A stretch of 64,000 nucleotides of DNA. Source: Drosophila persimilis. Taxonomy: Eukaryota > Arthropoda > Insecta > Diptera > Drosophilidae. The first letter of the stretch is position 1; each line of letters opens with the position of its first letter. The DNA lies in NCBI RefSeq assembly GCF_003286085.1, contig NW_020825312.1, positions 4,836,001-4,900,000 of the forward strand, read 5' to 3'. Made by a program: the position numbers and the translations under genes. The notes beneath the pieces were generated by a model. The model made no database searches, was not told the DNA's origin, and was given only the letters and a program-made list of their open reading frames with translations. Positions 36,301 to 47,726 of this stretch are shown here, in pieces.

Positions 36301-39300
36301 ATCATCGAAATCAAAATTATACTAAACCTATAGTTAGGATTTAATACGTAATACTACTAGAACGTCCACTGTTTTCTGTGGTTGATGAAAAAAAGTATTA
36401 TAATGAAATTGTGACCACATTTTAGGTTCAACTTTCGTACTGGATATTGAAAACAGCTTTTTTTATATACGTGTAAATTTTTTTACATTTTCCTTTCAAA
36501 TTGTATCGCTGTCCCTGTGGATTTTTAAGTGCTGCATTGCAGAGTAGCTTCTGGAAGCCTTAATTTACTATGCGAATATCTGGCAGCCTGCATTTCCCAT
36601 GCACATTTGCCCCTCAATATATTCCATATTTTTCCATATTTTTCAATCAATTCGACATCCGGCAATCGAGTCAAATCCGACCAACCAAATGTCCAGCGGA
36701 AATCAAGTAAACTAATTTAACTGCACACACATACATGGGCACACGGGCACACGGACACACGCTCCGACACACACACTAAAATACACAGCAACATTATTCA
36801 TTTGAATAAATCAAATTTTGAGCTCCTCCGCTCTCCGCTCTCCGCCCTCCGCTCACCGCCCTGCCATATGCCCACCCCAACCCTTCGTTAGTTAGGGCCA
36901 GCTGAGCTTTTGGACGGAAATGCATTGGCTAACCAAGAGGGAATCGAGGGTAAGCGCATGGAAGTGGTGTCGGTTGGGCCGGGAGAGGGGGGAGTGGGGA
37001 CAGGATAACGCAATCAAGTCATACATATGCACTTTGTATGCATGAGCACTCTTATCTATGGCGGGGAAGGGTGTGTGTCGGTGTTTATATACTATCTAAG
37101 TAATTGCTGGGAGCTGACAGATGAAAGTACAGTGTCAGCTCTCCATGGCGGACAGCCATGGACCCAAAAGATGACAGCCTAAAGGACTAATGAGTGAGTG
37201 TTCAAGCGATAACATTCGGTGAAAAACAATCCACCACTAGCCCAATCCATGTGATAGGGCCGGGTGAAAGTATTTAATTTATTAAAAATTCATGACTTTC
37301 TAATTGGCCGTTTAGCGACATTGCACGGTATTGTAATTTTAGCCGGTTGTTTGCAACGCACTGAGGAAATCTTAACGGCAGAATCGATATGGCCATATTG
37401 AACCGGATCTCGTATGTAGAACGAAATCGTGTCGTAAGTATATGCAGATATATGCAGTTTGGAAAACAATTGGATTGGGGGTGTATAAATGAAAATTGGC
37501 TATTCCAAATTGGTTGGTACTAAGGAGAGAGATACAATTTGTGCTAAAATTGCAAGCTAAAAAACAAAACACAGGATGACCCTTTTTGCTTTGTTTAAAA
37601 ATGAGAAAAACAAGCTTGTTGAAGGTAGTAGGTGTGTAGTGTGACGCTACAGAATGTGTCCCCTGAGGAGACAGGTCGCAAGGAATGTTTTTACTGTACA
37701 TACATAGATTCAAATTAGATGCAGCCCGAGAGGAGTCCTGTAGAGTCTTCAGTTCTCTTCCTTTGTATATATAGTACATGTATCGTACACTCGTACACTC
37801 ACAAACATAATTGAGATTTACGACTTGCATGCGAGCATTCAACCAGAAAGAGAAAGAGAAAGGGAAAGGGAAGGGGAACGAGAGAGGGAATAAGAGGGAA
37901 AAGCAAATGCATCTGGTGCAAGGAGATCCCTCCACATGGAGGGACCATGAACGTCTTCTCTTTCGTCCTATTCTTGGCCCGTGACGTTGCAGCCATTTTC
38001 CCAATTTCTTTAATTGTGACAAATTGTGTGGCACATGCAACATGCTGAACGTGTAGGTGAAGCCAGCGCGTGGCCTGCTCTCTCCACCATTCTCGAACGC
38101 ACACGCACACGCACTCGCCTCGCCCCGCCTCGCCCCTGTCTTGACTCTGACTGCCACTTATTGTTATCCCCAGAATGCTGACATATTTTTCTATTATATG
38201 CTCCCCCCTCATTGATATAATTTATGGACTCGACTCCCGTCTAGGCAACCATAGTACTTACATATGTATACGTACACTCGTACCAGTCCCAGAAGCCTTT
38301 CGTGTGCCATTTTAATAGGAGATGAAAGGGAATGCAAACGGGAAAGGAACCGGGACTGGGGTCTGTACTCAAGGCTAGAGCAGCCGAGCAACAATGGCCC
38401 CTAATATGGTGGGAGGCCAAGAGATGACAGGCCAAACATATTCAGACTTGATTCCCGATTCGAGGGACGTGCGCCATCATCTCTGGTTAACGGCAGCCAG
38501 TATCCCCCTGCCACACACCGTCAGGCGCTCCATTAACACTCATTTCTGCCAAGGGGAGGCTGCCGTCTGGCCGCCCTGGCGTGTACCCCCCCAAACAAAT
38601 TTGTGCACTCGCCTGATTCGTTATCTATAAATAATTATATTAACTTTGCTTTTTGGTCTGCGCCCCTGACTAGGCCTGAAATGGTAGGTTAAAGATGGGA
38701 CAATGACTACATAGGGGACTCATCAGCTGCAGTGGGGACTGGCACGGGATCTGGAGCTTTGGGCCTTGTGGCAGAGGACAAGGCTCATACAAATTTGTTG
38801 TGGCTGAGAGACGCAGGGACAGCCGTAGCATCTTTCTCTCTTTTTTTTTTTGGTCTAGGACAGAATTTTCAAGTTCCGCTTTTTCCGCTCTGACGTTTGG
38901 AATTTAATCGAAATTCCAAACATTTTCAAATTAAAATTTGGCCAAGATATATGTACACATCCCAACCCTCATCATACCTTCTATCTAGAGTGAGATCTAG
39001 CTACGAGTACACCAATAGTAGAACACCAACTTATTAAAGTACAAATTCTTAAATTAAATATCGAGTTAACTTAAAGCCAACAAGTTGCAGGAGCAATCCT
39101 GCCTATTGCTTGGACCCCATGAATATTTATTTATCTACTTATGTACGTATATGGATGTATGCTCGCATATAAATAGGATATTCATAGGTACACATTGTGG
39201 ATGCCTCTCATTAGGATACGGCTGCCGACACATTTGATTTGCTATGAAAATGAACGAGTAAATAATAGATGGGCAGAGATAAGGTTTCCACTTCAGTGGA

Positions 39301-42300
39301 AGGGAGACGACGAGACGGAGCACAGAAAGAGCCACAGCCAGCCGAGCAACAGTTTCAACGGTACTTTTACCTACTTGGAGTTCGTTCTCTTTAAGTTAAA
39401 GACACACACACACACACACGCACAGCAGACTGGGTTGGGGGATTAGAGAGCGCTCGGCTTAAACTTCGTTAACATTTTTCAACAAAAAAAAAACACTTGG
39501 CCATATTGCAGGAACACACCACCACAGGCACAGTTACAGGCACGGGAACGCACAAAAGCACACGAATAACAGCAACAGCGCAAAACTCAATTGAAAGTTT
39601 TCTCTTGGCTTCCATTAATTTGTGTTCAGCGATTTTTGTTGGTAGCCATGCCACAGAGATGTCCTGGGAGAGACGACGAGACCGAGAGAGATGTGTTCCT
39701 CACATTGGAGCTGTACGCGGGGTACTGATTCTCGATTCGAGCAACAGACGAGCTACGGAGCTACGGAGCCACCGACTACAGTAGCGTACAACAAGTTGCA
39801 AAAAAAACACAGTTGTTCGAATATTCGCTGGTCCTGTCGGCCTTGCCTAAAGCGTGCGTCGTAAAGGAAACGACGACGACAGGCGAAGGAAATTGGGGAA
39901 AGCTCATCCAATTTGGCATTGAATTCTTTCAGTTCGAAGTTCGAAAGCTTTTTCGCAACTTGTTGCCTTGTTTGTGCGTTTGAAGGACCCAAACAGCTGT
40001 TGAACGCTCCCTCACGAACGCTTCTTTCCAAGAGTTTAAATCGTTTGTTTTTCAAGGGTTTGAGCACCCTTTACCTTGAGCAGGTAATATCTTTCCAATA
40101 TCTACATCTAGGGTCTAGGAAATGTACTTATTTATTAAACCCAACACAGGAAAAACTGCAAACTCCAGGCTGTAATCAAATAACGCATACAGCAGAGTTC
40201 GAAAAAGAGAAAGCTTTCAAAAGTGAAAGCGACTTCACCTTGAAAGCTCTCTGAAAGAGATAAGAATTGTGTGTATGTGTACATATGTACGTATAGATAT
40301 GCATGTACGGGTGTGTGTTGCCTTGGCAAAGCCCGTGATTCAATTTGTTGAATACTTTTTGGCGTTTTTCGTCATCTAATGACCGTCCGTAACTGCGACT
40401 CGAGTTACCATAAACGACCTTAATTGACGCCAGCTCCGCTTCTGTTGTTCTGCTCCTGCTGCCATTGCATACCCATGTACATACATACATACAGCTACAT
40501 ATACGTATACTTCAGGGCCTGTGTTTACCTGTTGTCATGTTTGCCCCTGAAAAAAACACACACAGCGAGAGCAGCGCACCGAAGCTGACATTGAGCAAGC
40601 TGCAAAGGCATTTTACCCATGGCAATGGCAGAAGCTTTGACTCCTCCTCCCCTCCATCTCACTCTTTTCTGTCTTGTGTCTCGCTCCTTCTACGCTATGC
40701 TCTGCTCTGCTTTTTTGCATTCTGTTTGCAACAGGCAAACACACCGAATAGTGTAGGGTGTTTGTACATATATTTTTGTGTAAGTCAGTGGGTTTGTGGA
40801 TACTTTTTGTGGCGAGAAAACTTTCCAGGCAGACAGACTACTTGAAGTGGAGCGCATCAGACAAAGCAAAGATACTCGCACTAGCCACATACATCCACAG
40901 AGGCAGAGGCTTAGCAATAGGCGCCAGAGGGTGATCTAAGTTGGTTTTTAATCACTTTTGATGTGTTTATGTTTTAAAGATTCGTAAACTATTCATTTAC
41001 TATACTTTGTTGGCGATTAAAGCAGAGTATTGTGTTCCAAACATTCCATTTGCAATTTAATCCCCTTTATGGGGGCACCACAGCCCCTGTCCTTACACAC
41101 GCATGTAGGCCAATGGCACTTGCAATACGCACACAGCACAACACGGGCAGAAAGTTCCAGCTCCAGCCATTGCCAGACAGACGGGACAGCTTAGCTGCAC
41201 GTTGCTCTCTCTGTCTCTGACTGTGTCTCCATCTCTCTCTCCCTGCCTGGCTCTTGTATCTTTGTTTCCTTCGTTCTGTGTCAGTTTCTGTGTCTGTTTC
41301 AGCAACAAGTTGCCTCATCTATAAGCCCGCAGCCAGGCCACCTGTGCCGACGACAAAGTTTAACGCACTTGGCGAAGGCGTTGGTGGGGGAGGGTGGGAA
41401 GATTTGGTGAGAGATGGTGAGAGATGGGCCTTTGGCATTGGCGAAAATTGTCAACGTTCTTGTCGTTGTCGTTGTCGTTTCGCCCTGAAGGCACGAGTAC
41501 TCGTATGCTGGCATACTCGTATTTATTCTTGTGCTCCGCCAGTTCCGGTCCCCGTTTAAGACTTGATTTCGTTTCATCTCTTTATTCCATCTTCTCTTTT
41601 TTAATAACAACTAAGCTTTTTGTTGCTTTCGTGTTCTTATTATCGCTTTATTTTGTCTCGTTTTGTTTTTAGTCTGAATTTGGGCATTTCGTTGTGTATT
41701 TGCAGATGTTTTTCTCCAAGGCTATCGCTTTTGTTTTGCCCCCATCGAGGGTAACTTTAATCTTAAAGATTAGCCAAGAAGTGTGCATGATTTTCTTTGG
41801 AGTTACCGTAGGAATCTTCGCGGCATTCCATCTCGTCCCATCCCGTTCCATCATTTAATCAAAAAGTTCATTCACTCATAGGCCCGACTGCGTGTCGGCG
41901 TAAACTTTTTCTACTTTTTCTGTTTTTTTTCTTTTCATTCGGGGCCAAATGGAATACACAGCATAGCTCAAATTTGAACTGCTTTAATGCAGATACTCGT
42001 AGCAGATTGTGTGCGGTGTGTTTTTAAGCTCTTTATATAATTGGAATCCGGCCACGTGCCCCACTCGATGTGTATAATGTCAATGAATTCCGTTCCAAAC
42101 CCGTATTCATACTCATCTGCATACGATACACACACAAAAATGTTATGCATATATTTCAGATGATTTGTATTCTAGGATACGTACATACATATATGTCCAG
42201 TCCCATGGGTGGACAGGAAACCATCACCACCCAGTCATAATTATATTCGTGAATTGTGAGTTGAAAGTATAGATTATTTCGGCTAGCTCTCCTTATTTTA

Positions 42301-43735
42301 TTGTACGAGTAGTTTATTCTGTCACCAGTTGCATAACGGAGCGACAAAACTCATTTTAAACAGGCGCCACTCGACGTCTGTGGGGCGCCACAGAAATGGC
42401 TCCATCATTCCGCACCCCTCCAGAACCAGCCCCAGATCCCAGCCAAGTCAATGTGCGGATGAGCCAAGAAGCCGGTTAACAAAAAGTTCATTAAATTCAA
42501 TACGCAGAGTGGTCCAAGGACGATGACGTGCTGTTTTAGCTTTCAAGGGAGCCCATTAGATGGAGGTGAGAATGTCTAGGCGTTGTGGAGGGGGCAGTGA
42601 CAGCGGGATTCTAACTAAATTGAAATCTTAGATAGACGGATAATTGCTGAAAGAAAAAGTCCCATCGCAAAGACTTTGGGAGCCCAGAAAATTACCTTGC
42701 GAGAACGCTGAAACATTTTCGACCCAAAATGAGGGCAGTTTCGATGGTATATGTGTGTTGTGGGGCTCTTTAATGGGTCAATTAGGTGGGGTTTGCCACA
42801 TATCCCTAATGGGCAGTCCCTGATTGCGTGACCAGAAGCATGTAGTGCGGTTTTCCACCAAGATTGTAGCAAAAGAATTCCATAAACACATATACGTGTG
42901 TATAATATAGGTCAGCCTAAGAATTAAACAAGCCCACTTCCTTCGAGCTAAAACAGTGGAAAAATAAAATCATATTATTATTTCACTAGATGAAAAATAT
43001 AAAGGGGAAAACTCATTTTCCTGATGTTTACCTTGGGTTGACCAGCCACAAAAGCCCACCGACATAAAATACATTTACAGTTAATTTATTCATTTCAAAA
43101 GCTTAAAGGATTTGAAGACTTTGTGCTCAGATTTACCTCAGACTTGATTCCCGTTATTTCCATACGCCCACAACACAATTCAACCAGCCGCGAGGATGAC
43201 GAAAACAATAGCTTTAAAGCTTCGCAACATGTGCTTTAACGGCTTAAAGCTTTGTCTATGCACGAGCTTTATAGAATGAACAACCAGGAACAACTTTTAA
43301 AGCTTAACCAAACTTGCTCTTGTGCGCCACTTTAGTACACGCCGCAAACGGAGGTAGAACACAAATACTCGTACACTTGATACCACAACCTTTGCACCGT
43401 TGCACAGGCAGCCAGGGATTTCCTCTGCTACGGCGACAGGCTGTCTAGACGAGCATCGCATCCAGAAGTGAGCACCTGACGAATTTCTCTATCCATTCAG
43501 TCCAATTTTCAACGGAATTTCCTTCTTCTTAATGATCTTTTAACAGAGCCGAGAGGTAGAAAGGAATTTCTCAGCCTTGACGAAGGCATCGCTGCGCATT
43601 CATTCATAAGGAGTGTCCCGATCCCGATGGGCGCATACACTTTAAACTGAAGAGTTTCTGCACTTGAGTCTCTATTCATTCATAAATTGTCTGTTAGCAC
43701 AGTATGGCTTCAAAAAAAAAAAAAAACAGCGGGAC

Positions 43736-44286
43736 ATGGAAAGTACTCAAGAATTATCTGAGACATCTGGCCAAAGGTGCTTCAAAGAGTGGGATGTAGC
43801 TGATGTACAATATGCAAATTCATTTGGAGATAGTTTCGTGGTAGAAATAGAAAACGGAGTGGACTTTAAGAGTAACCTTATTTCGAGATTTCCTTTGGAT
43901 TTATTGCATATGGTAAAAGTTAAATTAACCTTTCTATCCCCAAGATTTACTTGGCTTGTAGGGAAAAAGATCATACCTATCTATATCAAAATTTTGATAT
44001 TAGTATTTCATAATCTGTGCTCAATTTGAGTAGTGTTTTCCAGGCACCCAGTTCACGTGACCAACTCCTTCATATTGCCTCCAATTTCGAAGCAATCAAA
44101 TCAAATCCTCCCGATAAGGATCGGCAGCCTACGCAACAAATTAAACACAAAAAAAAAAAAAAAAAAAAAAAACATTTTCGCAACACTCCTGGAAACAGTT
44201 TGCAAGCGAAAATCCTCAAGAGTGGAGTCAAGGAGTCCTCCTACCTGCTGTTGCAGTACTTGAGACTCAAGAGGCAGGGAAGCTGA
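43736..44286 (+). CDS. Candidate two-exon gene, unknown product with Lys-rich tract
   Basis: Exon 1 (43736-43912) starts ATG GAA AGT and ends at a GTAAAA donor; exon 2 (44044-44286) follows a TTTTCCAG acceptor. Both junctions are phase 0, giving 139 residues. The N-terminal half (FKEWDVADVQYANSFGDSFV) has ordinary protein composition. The C-terminal half contains about eight consecutive lysines encoded by a homopolymer A run of more than 20 bases, then NTPGNSLQAKIL and LLLQYLRLKRQ. A second A run lies just 5' of the ATG. No family is recognised. The A runs are prone to length error, which could shift the frame; a retroposed or decayed copy is possible. Confidence 0.4.
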
Positions 44287-45227
44287 GAGCTCTTCAGCTC
44301 AAGTGGAAGAGGCGCACACTTGAGGACACAAACTAAGAACTCCAGTAGATAACGATCCAGGCGAGGGATCAGGTACGAGCAGGAGGGCAATTTTCAAGGA
44401 GTGCAAAGAGAATAGAATACCGAAATTCCGCCTAAAACCGCCGACTGGGCTATTTTTGTGCTATTCCCATTCTCAGTTTCATTCTCATTTCCAACGATGG
44501 CCCAGAGGGGCGTAGGTGCAATTGCGTTTATTAGCACCGCACCCCTTGGGATGGCACAATGAGAGTTAGTCCCAGTTCCAGGTCCTTGCAGTTGTTCGCA
44601 TTCATTGAATAATTGTCCAGTGTTGAATGAATTCTGAATGAGAGTTCTTTGAGCAGGTTTCTGATGCGCTTGATTCGTTTTGGGTTTGTCACCACACTCG
44701 GTGCTGGATGGTATTGCCTGCACTATCCGAAATGATAAGAATCGTCCGGAGTCCGGAGTCCGGACAGCAGAGCTGAGTTGGCATCATTAATTTGTGCAAT
44801 TTGAAGTGTCGTGGGAAATGCCTAAGACCAGCTCTATTGGCCCACTCGCACCCCACCCCAGCACAAATGATGTCCATGATTAATTAAAAATTCCAATGAT
44901 TTGGCAAAAAATGTCTTTTTTGTCAAAATTGCGGCTTGGAATCAGCAGACCACACAATCCGTTTCGAGATCTTTTATGTTCTGCGGAACGAATGCATAGA
45001 ATCGGTCTAAAATATGTATTATTTATACTCAAGAAAATAAATTGGAATTATTTCTATTACTTATCAAAAGGACCGCTTATCGTGGTAGAAACAAATCACT
45101 AAACAATCCGAAGTATTGGCCGCATAGAAAAAACTGCAATTATGCACTTATGACCATCAGAGAATTTCTTACAATCTACGATTGTAAAACCATTCTATCC
45201 CGTTTGTACATATATTTGAAACCTTTA

Positions 45228-45400
45228 TAGCCAGAATAAGCAAGGCAATTTCTCTACCTTTGTGTGTGTTAGTCTCCCTCTCACAGAGAAGCTTAGCACC
45301 GCCACTCTTTCTCTCTCTTTCTCCTTCTATGCCCTCCCCTCCCTTTTTCAGCTTTTTTCATTAAGATACCTTAATATCAAGTCCCGGGTATCTTAGTGTC
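45228..45400 (+). mobile_element. Possible DINE-1-type 3' fragment
   Basis: TATAGCCAGAATAAGCAAGG and the CT-rich stretch behind it resemble the ACAGCCAGAATCACGAAAAC and TCTCGCTCTGTCTCACTC segment of the 5580-6700 copy, and it ends in CCCGGGTATC. Weak similarity over a low-complexity stretch. Confidence 0.3.
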
Positions 45401-46029
45401 GAGGAACGTGTGCCTGGACTCAAAAAATATCGACTGCCATGATTTGAAATCAGCAGACAGAATCATGAAAGTGGTAGGAAAATTTTTAAAATTTCGTACA
45501 TTGGACTGTGCATTGACTGCTAGTCATCAGTCATTGGTCAATTAGTCAAGACAAACATTTATATAGCGTATGTACTGAATATACAAAATTGAATAAGTGT
45601 TTTCGAAAAAAAGATCCTAAGAACGATTTTATAAGAAGCGTTAATGATCTCCGAGCTGATTCAATTCATTCCAAGCGGTGCAGTAGATCTGTCTTTCACA
45701 TCCTTCCAGTCATTTATGTTTCACATACTCTAACAACCATCCTATAACACTCACTAAGCCCTGCTAACAACCATCCTATGACAGATTTTCAAATGAGATT
45801 TCCCCAAAAGACACGACTTGTCCAGCGATTTGTCAGGCCTGTCGACTTAACGAGCATCAAAGCAACTCAATTTTGCACATTTTATTTGCCAAAAAAAAAA
45901 TTACAACGTTGAGAAGTGTGCAAAATTAAATCTGACAAATTTCCGGTTCTGTATATTTTGAAAATTATTTTCTGAATGAGTGGATTAACGGCAAGCAAAT
46001 AAAGGAACATGCCAAAAAATTTGTCAAAC

Positions 46030-46470
46030 CTATTGGCTGTAGAGCAGCATAGCCGATGGAAATCTCTCCAGGGCATTGTGGAAGTCGGCAGTGCGATGGA
46101 TAGTTAGTAGTTTTAGCTCATAGACGGCTAGAACTCGTACTTGATGGAGATGCTCTGCTCCACAGCAACCACCATCTAATCGGTTCATCCTTGTGATCGC
46201 AGGTTCGAGGCGTCCAAAGAGGTCATGAAGATATACTCGGGCATGGATAGATTTTTGCTTCAGAAATTTGAATTTCTGAATGTACATTTCTGGGCCATGC
46301 TTATAATATGCTTCTAATACTTTTTGGAACATTTGGGAACAAACTTCGGTATTACCCCAAAGGTCTGTATTTTTCAACGAGTATCTTCGGTTTTCAGGTT
46401 TGAATAACCTTTTCAAGATCAGTTTTGAATCAATTAAGACAATATATGTGCAATTATTTCATTTATTTGA
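46030..46470 (-). pseudogene. ATG-less open frame, possible exon or retro-copy remnant
   Basis: About 145 sense codons on the minus strand with protein-like composition (LWGNTEVCSQMFQKVLEAYY, HARVYLHDLFGRLEPAI, FHNALERFPSAM) but no initiating ATG at its 5' end and no clear splice acceptor or polyA signal. It lies just beyond the 3' end of ind, about 260 bases from its stop. No family is recognised. It could be a decayed gene copy or a chance frame. Confidence 0.25.
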
Positions 46471-46678
46471 TTTAGGGTATTTATTTTGTAAATTAGTAGG
46501 TTTTACTGGGAACTTTCTATTCCCGTTAATTTTAATTATAAATAACTAACATTACTTATTGTAAATAAAAAAAAATTTAAAAAAGAAGAAAAAAAAGTTA
46601 TTTAAGGCTAGCTACCTGCGCAAAAAAAAATTAGATCTACTATACAATCAGGAAGAGGATCTCGACTCGGTCCCAAGA

Positions 46679-47626
46679 TTACGCTTCCGCCTTCAGTTCG
46701 CACACTTTGGGGGCGTGGGGCGAGGTCTGGGGACTGCAACCAGAGTTGGTGGAGAGATTGAATGTGGGACTCTCGGAGCCGCCTTTCTTCTGCTTCACGC
46801 GACGATTCTGGAACCAAATCTTGACCTGCTTCTCGGAGAGCCGCAGGCGATTGGCGATCTCGATGCGACGCAGCCGGGACAGATAGGCATTGTGGGAGAA
46901 CTCCCTTTCCAGCTCCAATAGCTGGGTGCTGGTGAAGGCGGTACGAATCCGTTTGCTCGAGTCGGCATAGTCGCTGATGAGTGGGGTGATGTCCGATGGC
47001 ACGGCCGAGGACTTCAGTGGGGAACTGTTGGGGGAGCAGGAGGACTCGTGCTTGAAGCGCTTCGCCTGTGGCTGATCATCGAAGTTGTTGGTGTAATCCA
47101 GGGAAGCCGACGAGGACGCCGAGGGCGATGTGCAGAAGCTGCCTGGTTCGGGGAGGGGCAGAGGGCAGGCCGCTCCCGGAGCTCCTCCATACAACGAGTG
47201 AAGAGGCATCTGCTGGGAGCTGCTGCTAGGGTTGGCTGAGAGCGGTGGCGACGGATAGCAGTTCTCGTACTGGCTGAACCCGCTGGACTTCCTCTTGGTG
47301 GCGAAGAGCTGGGCGTAAGGATGATAGAGCGAGCCGGAACTGGTCCCGGCATGGGCGTGGGCATGGGGATGCTGCTGGAGGGCAGCTGCTGCTGCCATGG
47401 CCGCCTGATGTTGTTGCTGCTGCTGCTGGATGCCCAGGGAGAAGAGGTAGCTGCCCACATAGCTGGCCGGATATGGCAGAATGGGGATGGTGGGCAACAT
47501 GGCTGCTGCGGCCACCGCGGCGGCTGCTGCACTGGCTCCTTGGCTAGCGGAGCTGGAAGGTTCCTTTTGCTTGCTTAGGGGCGGCATATCGCTGAGCAGG
47601 GAATCCATCAGGAAAGAGCGCGACAT
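46679..47626 (-). CDS. ind: Intermediate neuroblasts defective, Gsx-class homeodomain transcription factor
   Basis: A single uninterrupted coding exon of 315 residues beginning [17 protein letters not shown], which matches the Ind/Gsx N-terminus (SNAG-like MxRSFLxDSLL repression motif). Ala-, Gln- and His-rich tracts follow at about residues 20-110. The homeodomain is at about 222-283 ([18 protein letters not shown]...[13 protein letters not shown]) with Gln at position 50, followed by a short Ser/Pro tail. In D. melanogaster, Ind specifies the intermediate column of the ventral neuroectoderm, downstream of Dorsal and EGFR and repressed by Vnd. The start was set at 47626 because the frame upstream lies beyond a TATA box and has no family similarity. 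The about 5 kb upstream and several kb downstream are gene-free, as expected for a developmental regulator. Confidence 0.95.
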   Translation of the reverse strand: MSRSFLMDSLLSDMPPLSKQKEPSSSASQGASAAAAAVAAAAMLPTIPILPYPASYVGSYLFSLGIQQQQQQHQAAMAAAAALQQHPHAHAHAGTSSGSLYHPYAQLFATKRKSSGFSQYENCYPSPPLSANPSSSSQQMPLHSLYGGAPGAACPLPLPEPGSFCTSPSASSSASLDYTNNFDDQPQAKRFKHESSCSPNSSPLKSSAVPSDITPLISDYADSSKRIRTAFTSTQLLELEREFSHNAYLSRLRRIEIANRLRLSEKQVKIWFQNRRVKQKKGGSESPTFNLSTNSGCSPQTSPHAPKVCELKAEA

Positions 47627-47716
47627 TTTCTGTTTATTGAGCTTGGCCTGGACTGAGGTAGTGAACACGATCGCTGGCTGAACGAGACTGTCTGGCTGCT
47701 GGACCGCTATCCGTAT

Positions 47717-47724
47717 CTTATATA
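47717..47724 (-). promoter_or_regulatory. ind: ind TATA box
   Basis: TATATAAG on the minus strand, 91 bases upstream of the ind ATG. A transcription start about 30 bases downstream would lie near 47690, giving a 5'UTR of about 65 bases. Confidence 0.65.
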
Positions 47725-47726
47725 GG

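Larger units (their letters stand above)
26311..43735. other. About 17 kb gene-poor interval
   Basis: No convincing coding gene, tRNA or rRNA. It contains one DINE-1 fragment, CTCTCC-type (27365-27432), CAG (30274-30302) and CA (39402-39420) simple repeats, and a GGACCAGGACCAG/GTCCGGGTCC stretch near 32510-32570. Much of it is moderately GC-rich and mixed in composition, unlike the AT-rich repeat zones, so regulatory DNA for ind or Syt12 is plausible but unproven. Confidence 0.4.

Noticed and set aside
37372..38157. 261-codon open frame on the minus strand, the longest outside the accepted genes
   Set aside because: It opens with GTG rather than ATG, has a Phe/Pro/Ser low-complexity run made by a GA-rich repeat, no domain, no TATA or splice support.
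46200..46212. GGTTCGAGGC resembling a tRNA B box
   Set aside because: No matching A box or cloverleaf could be built around it.
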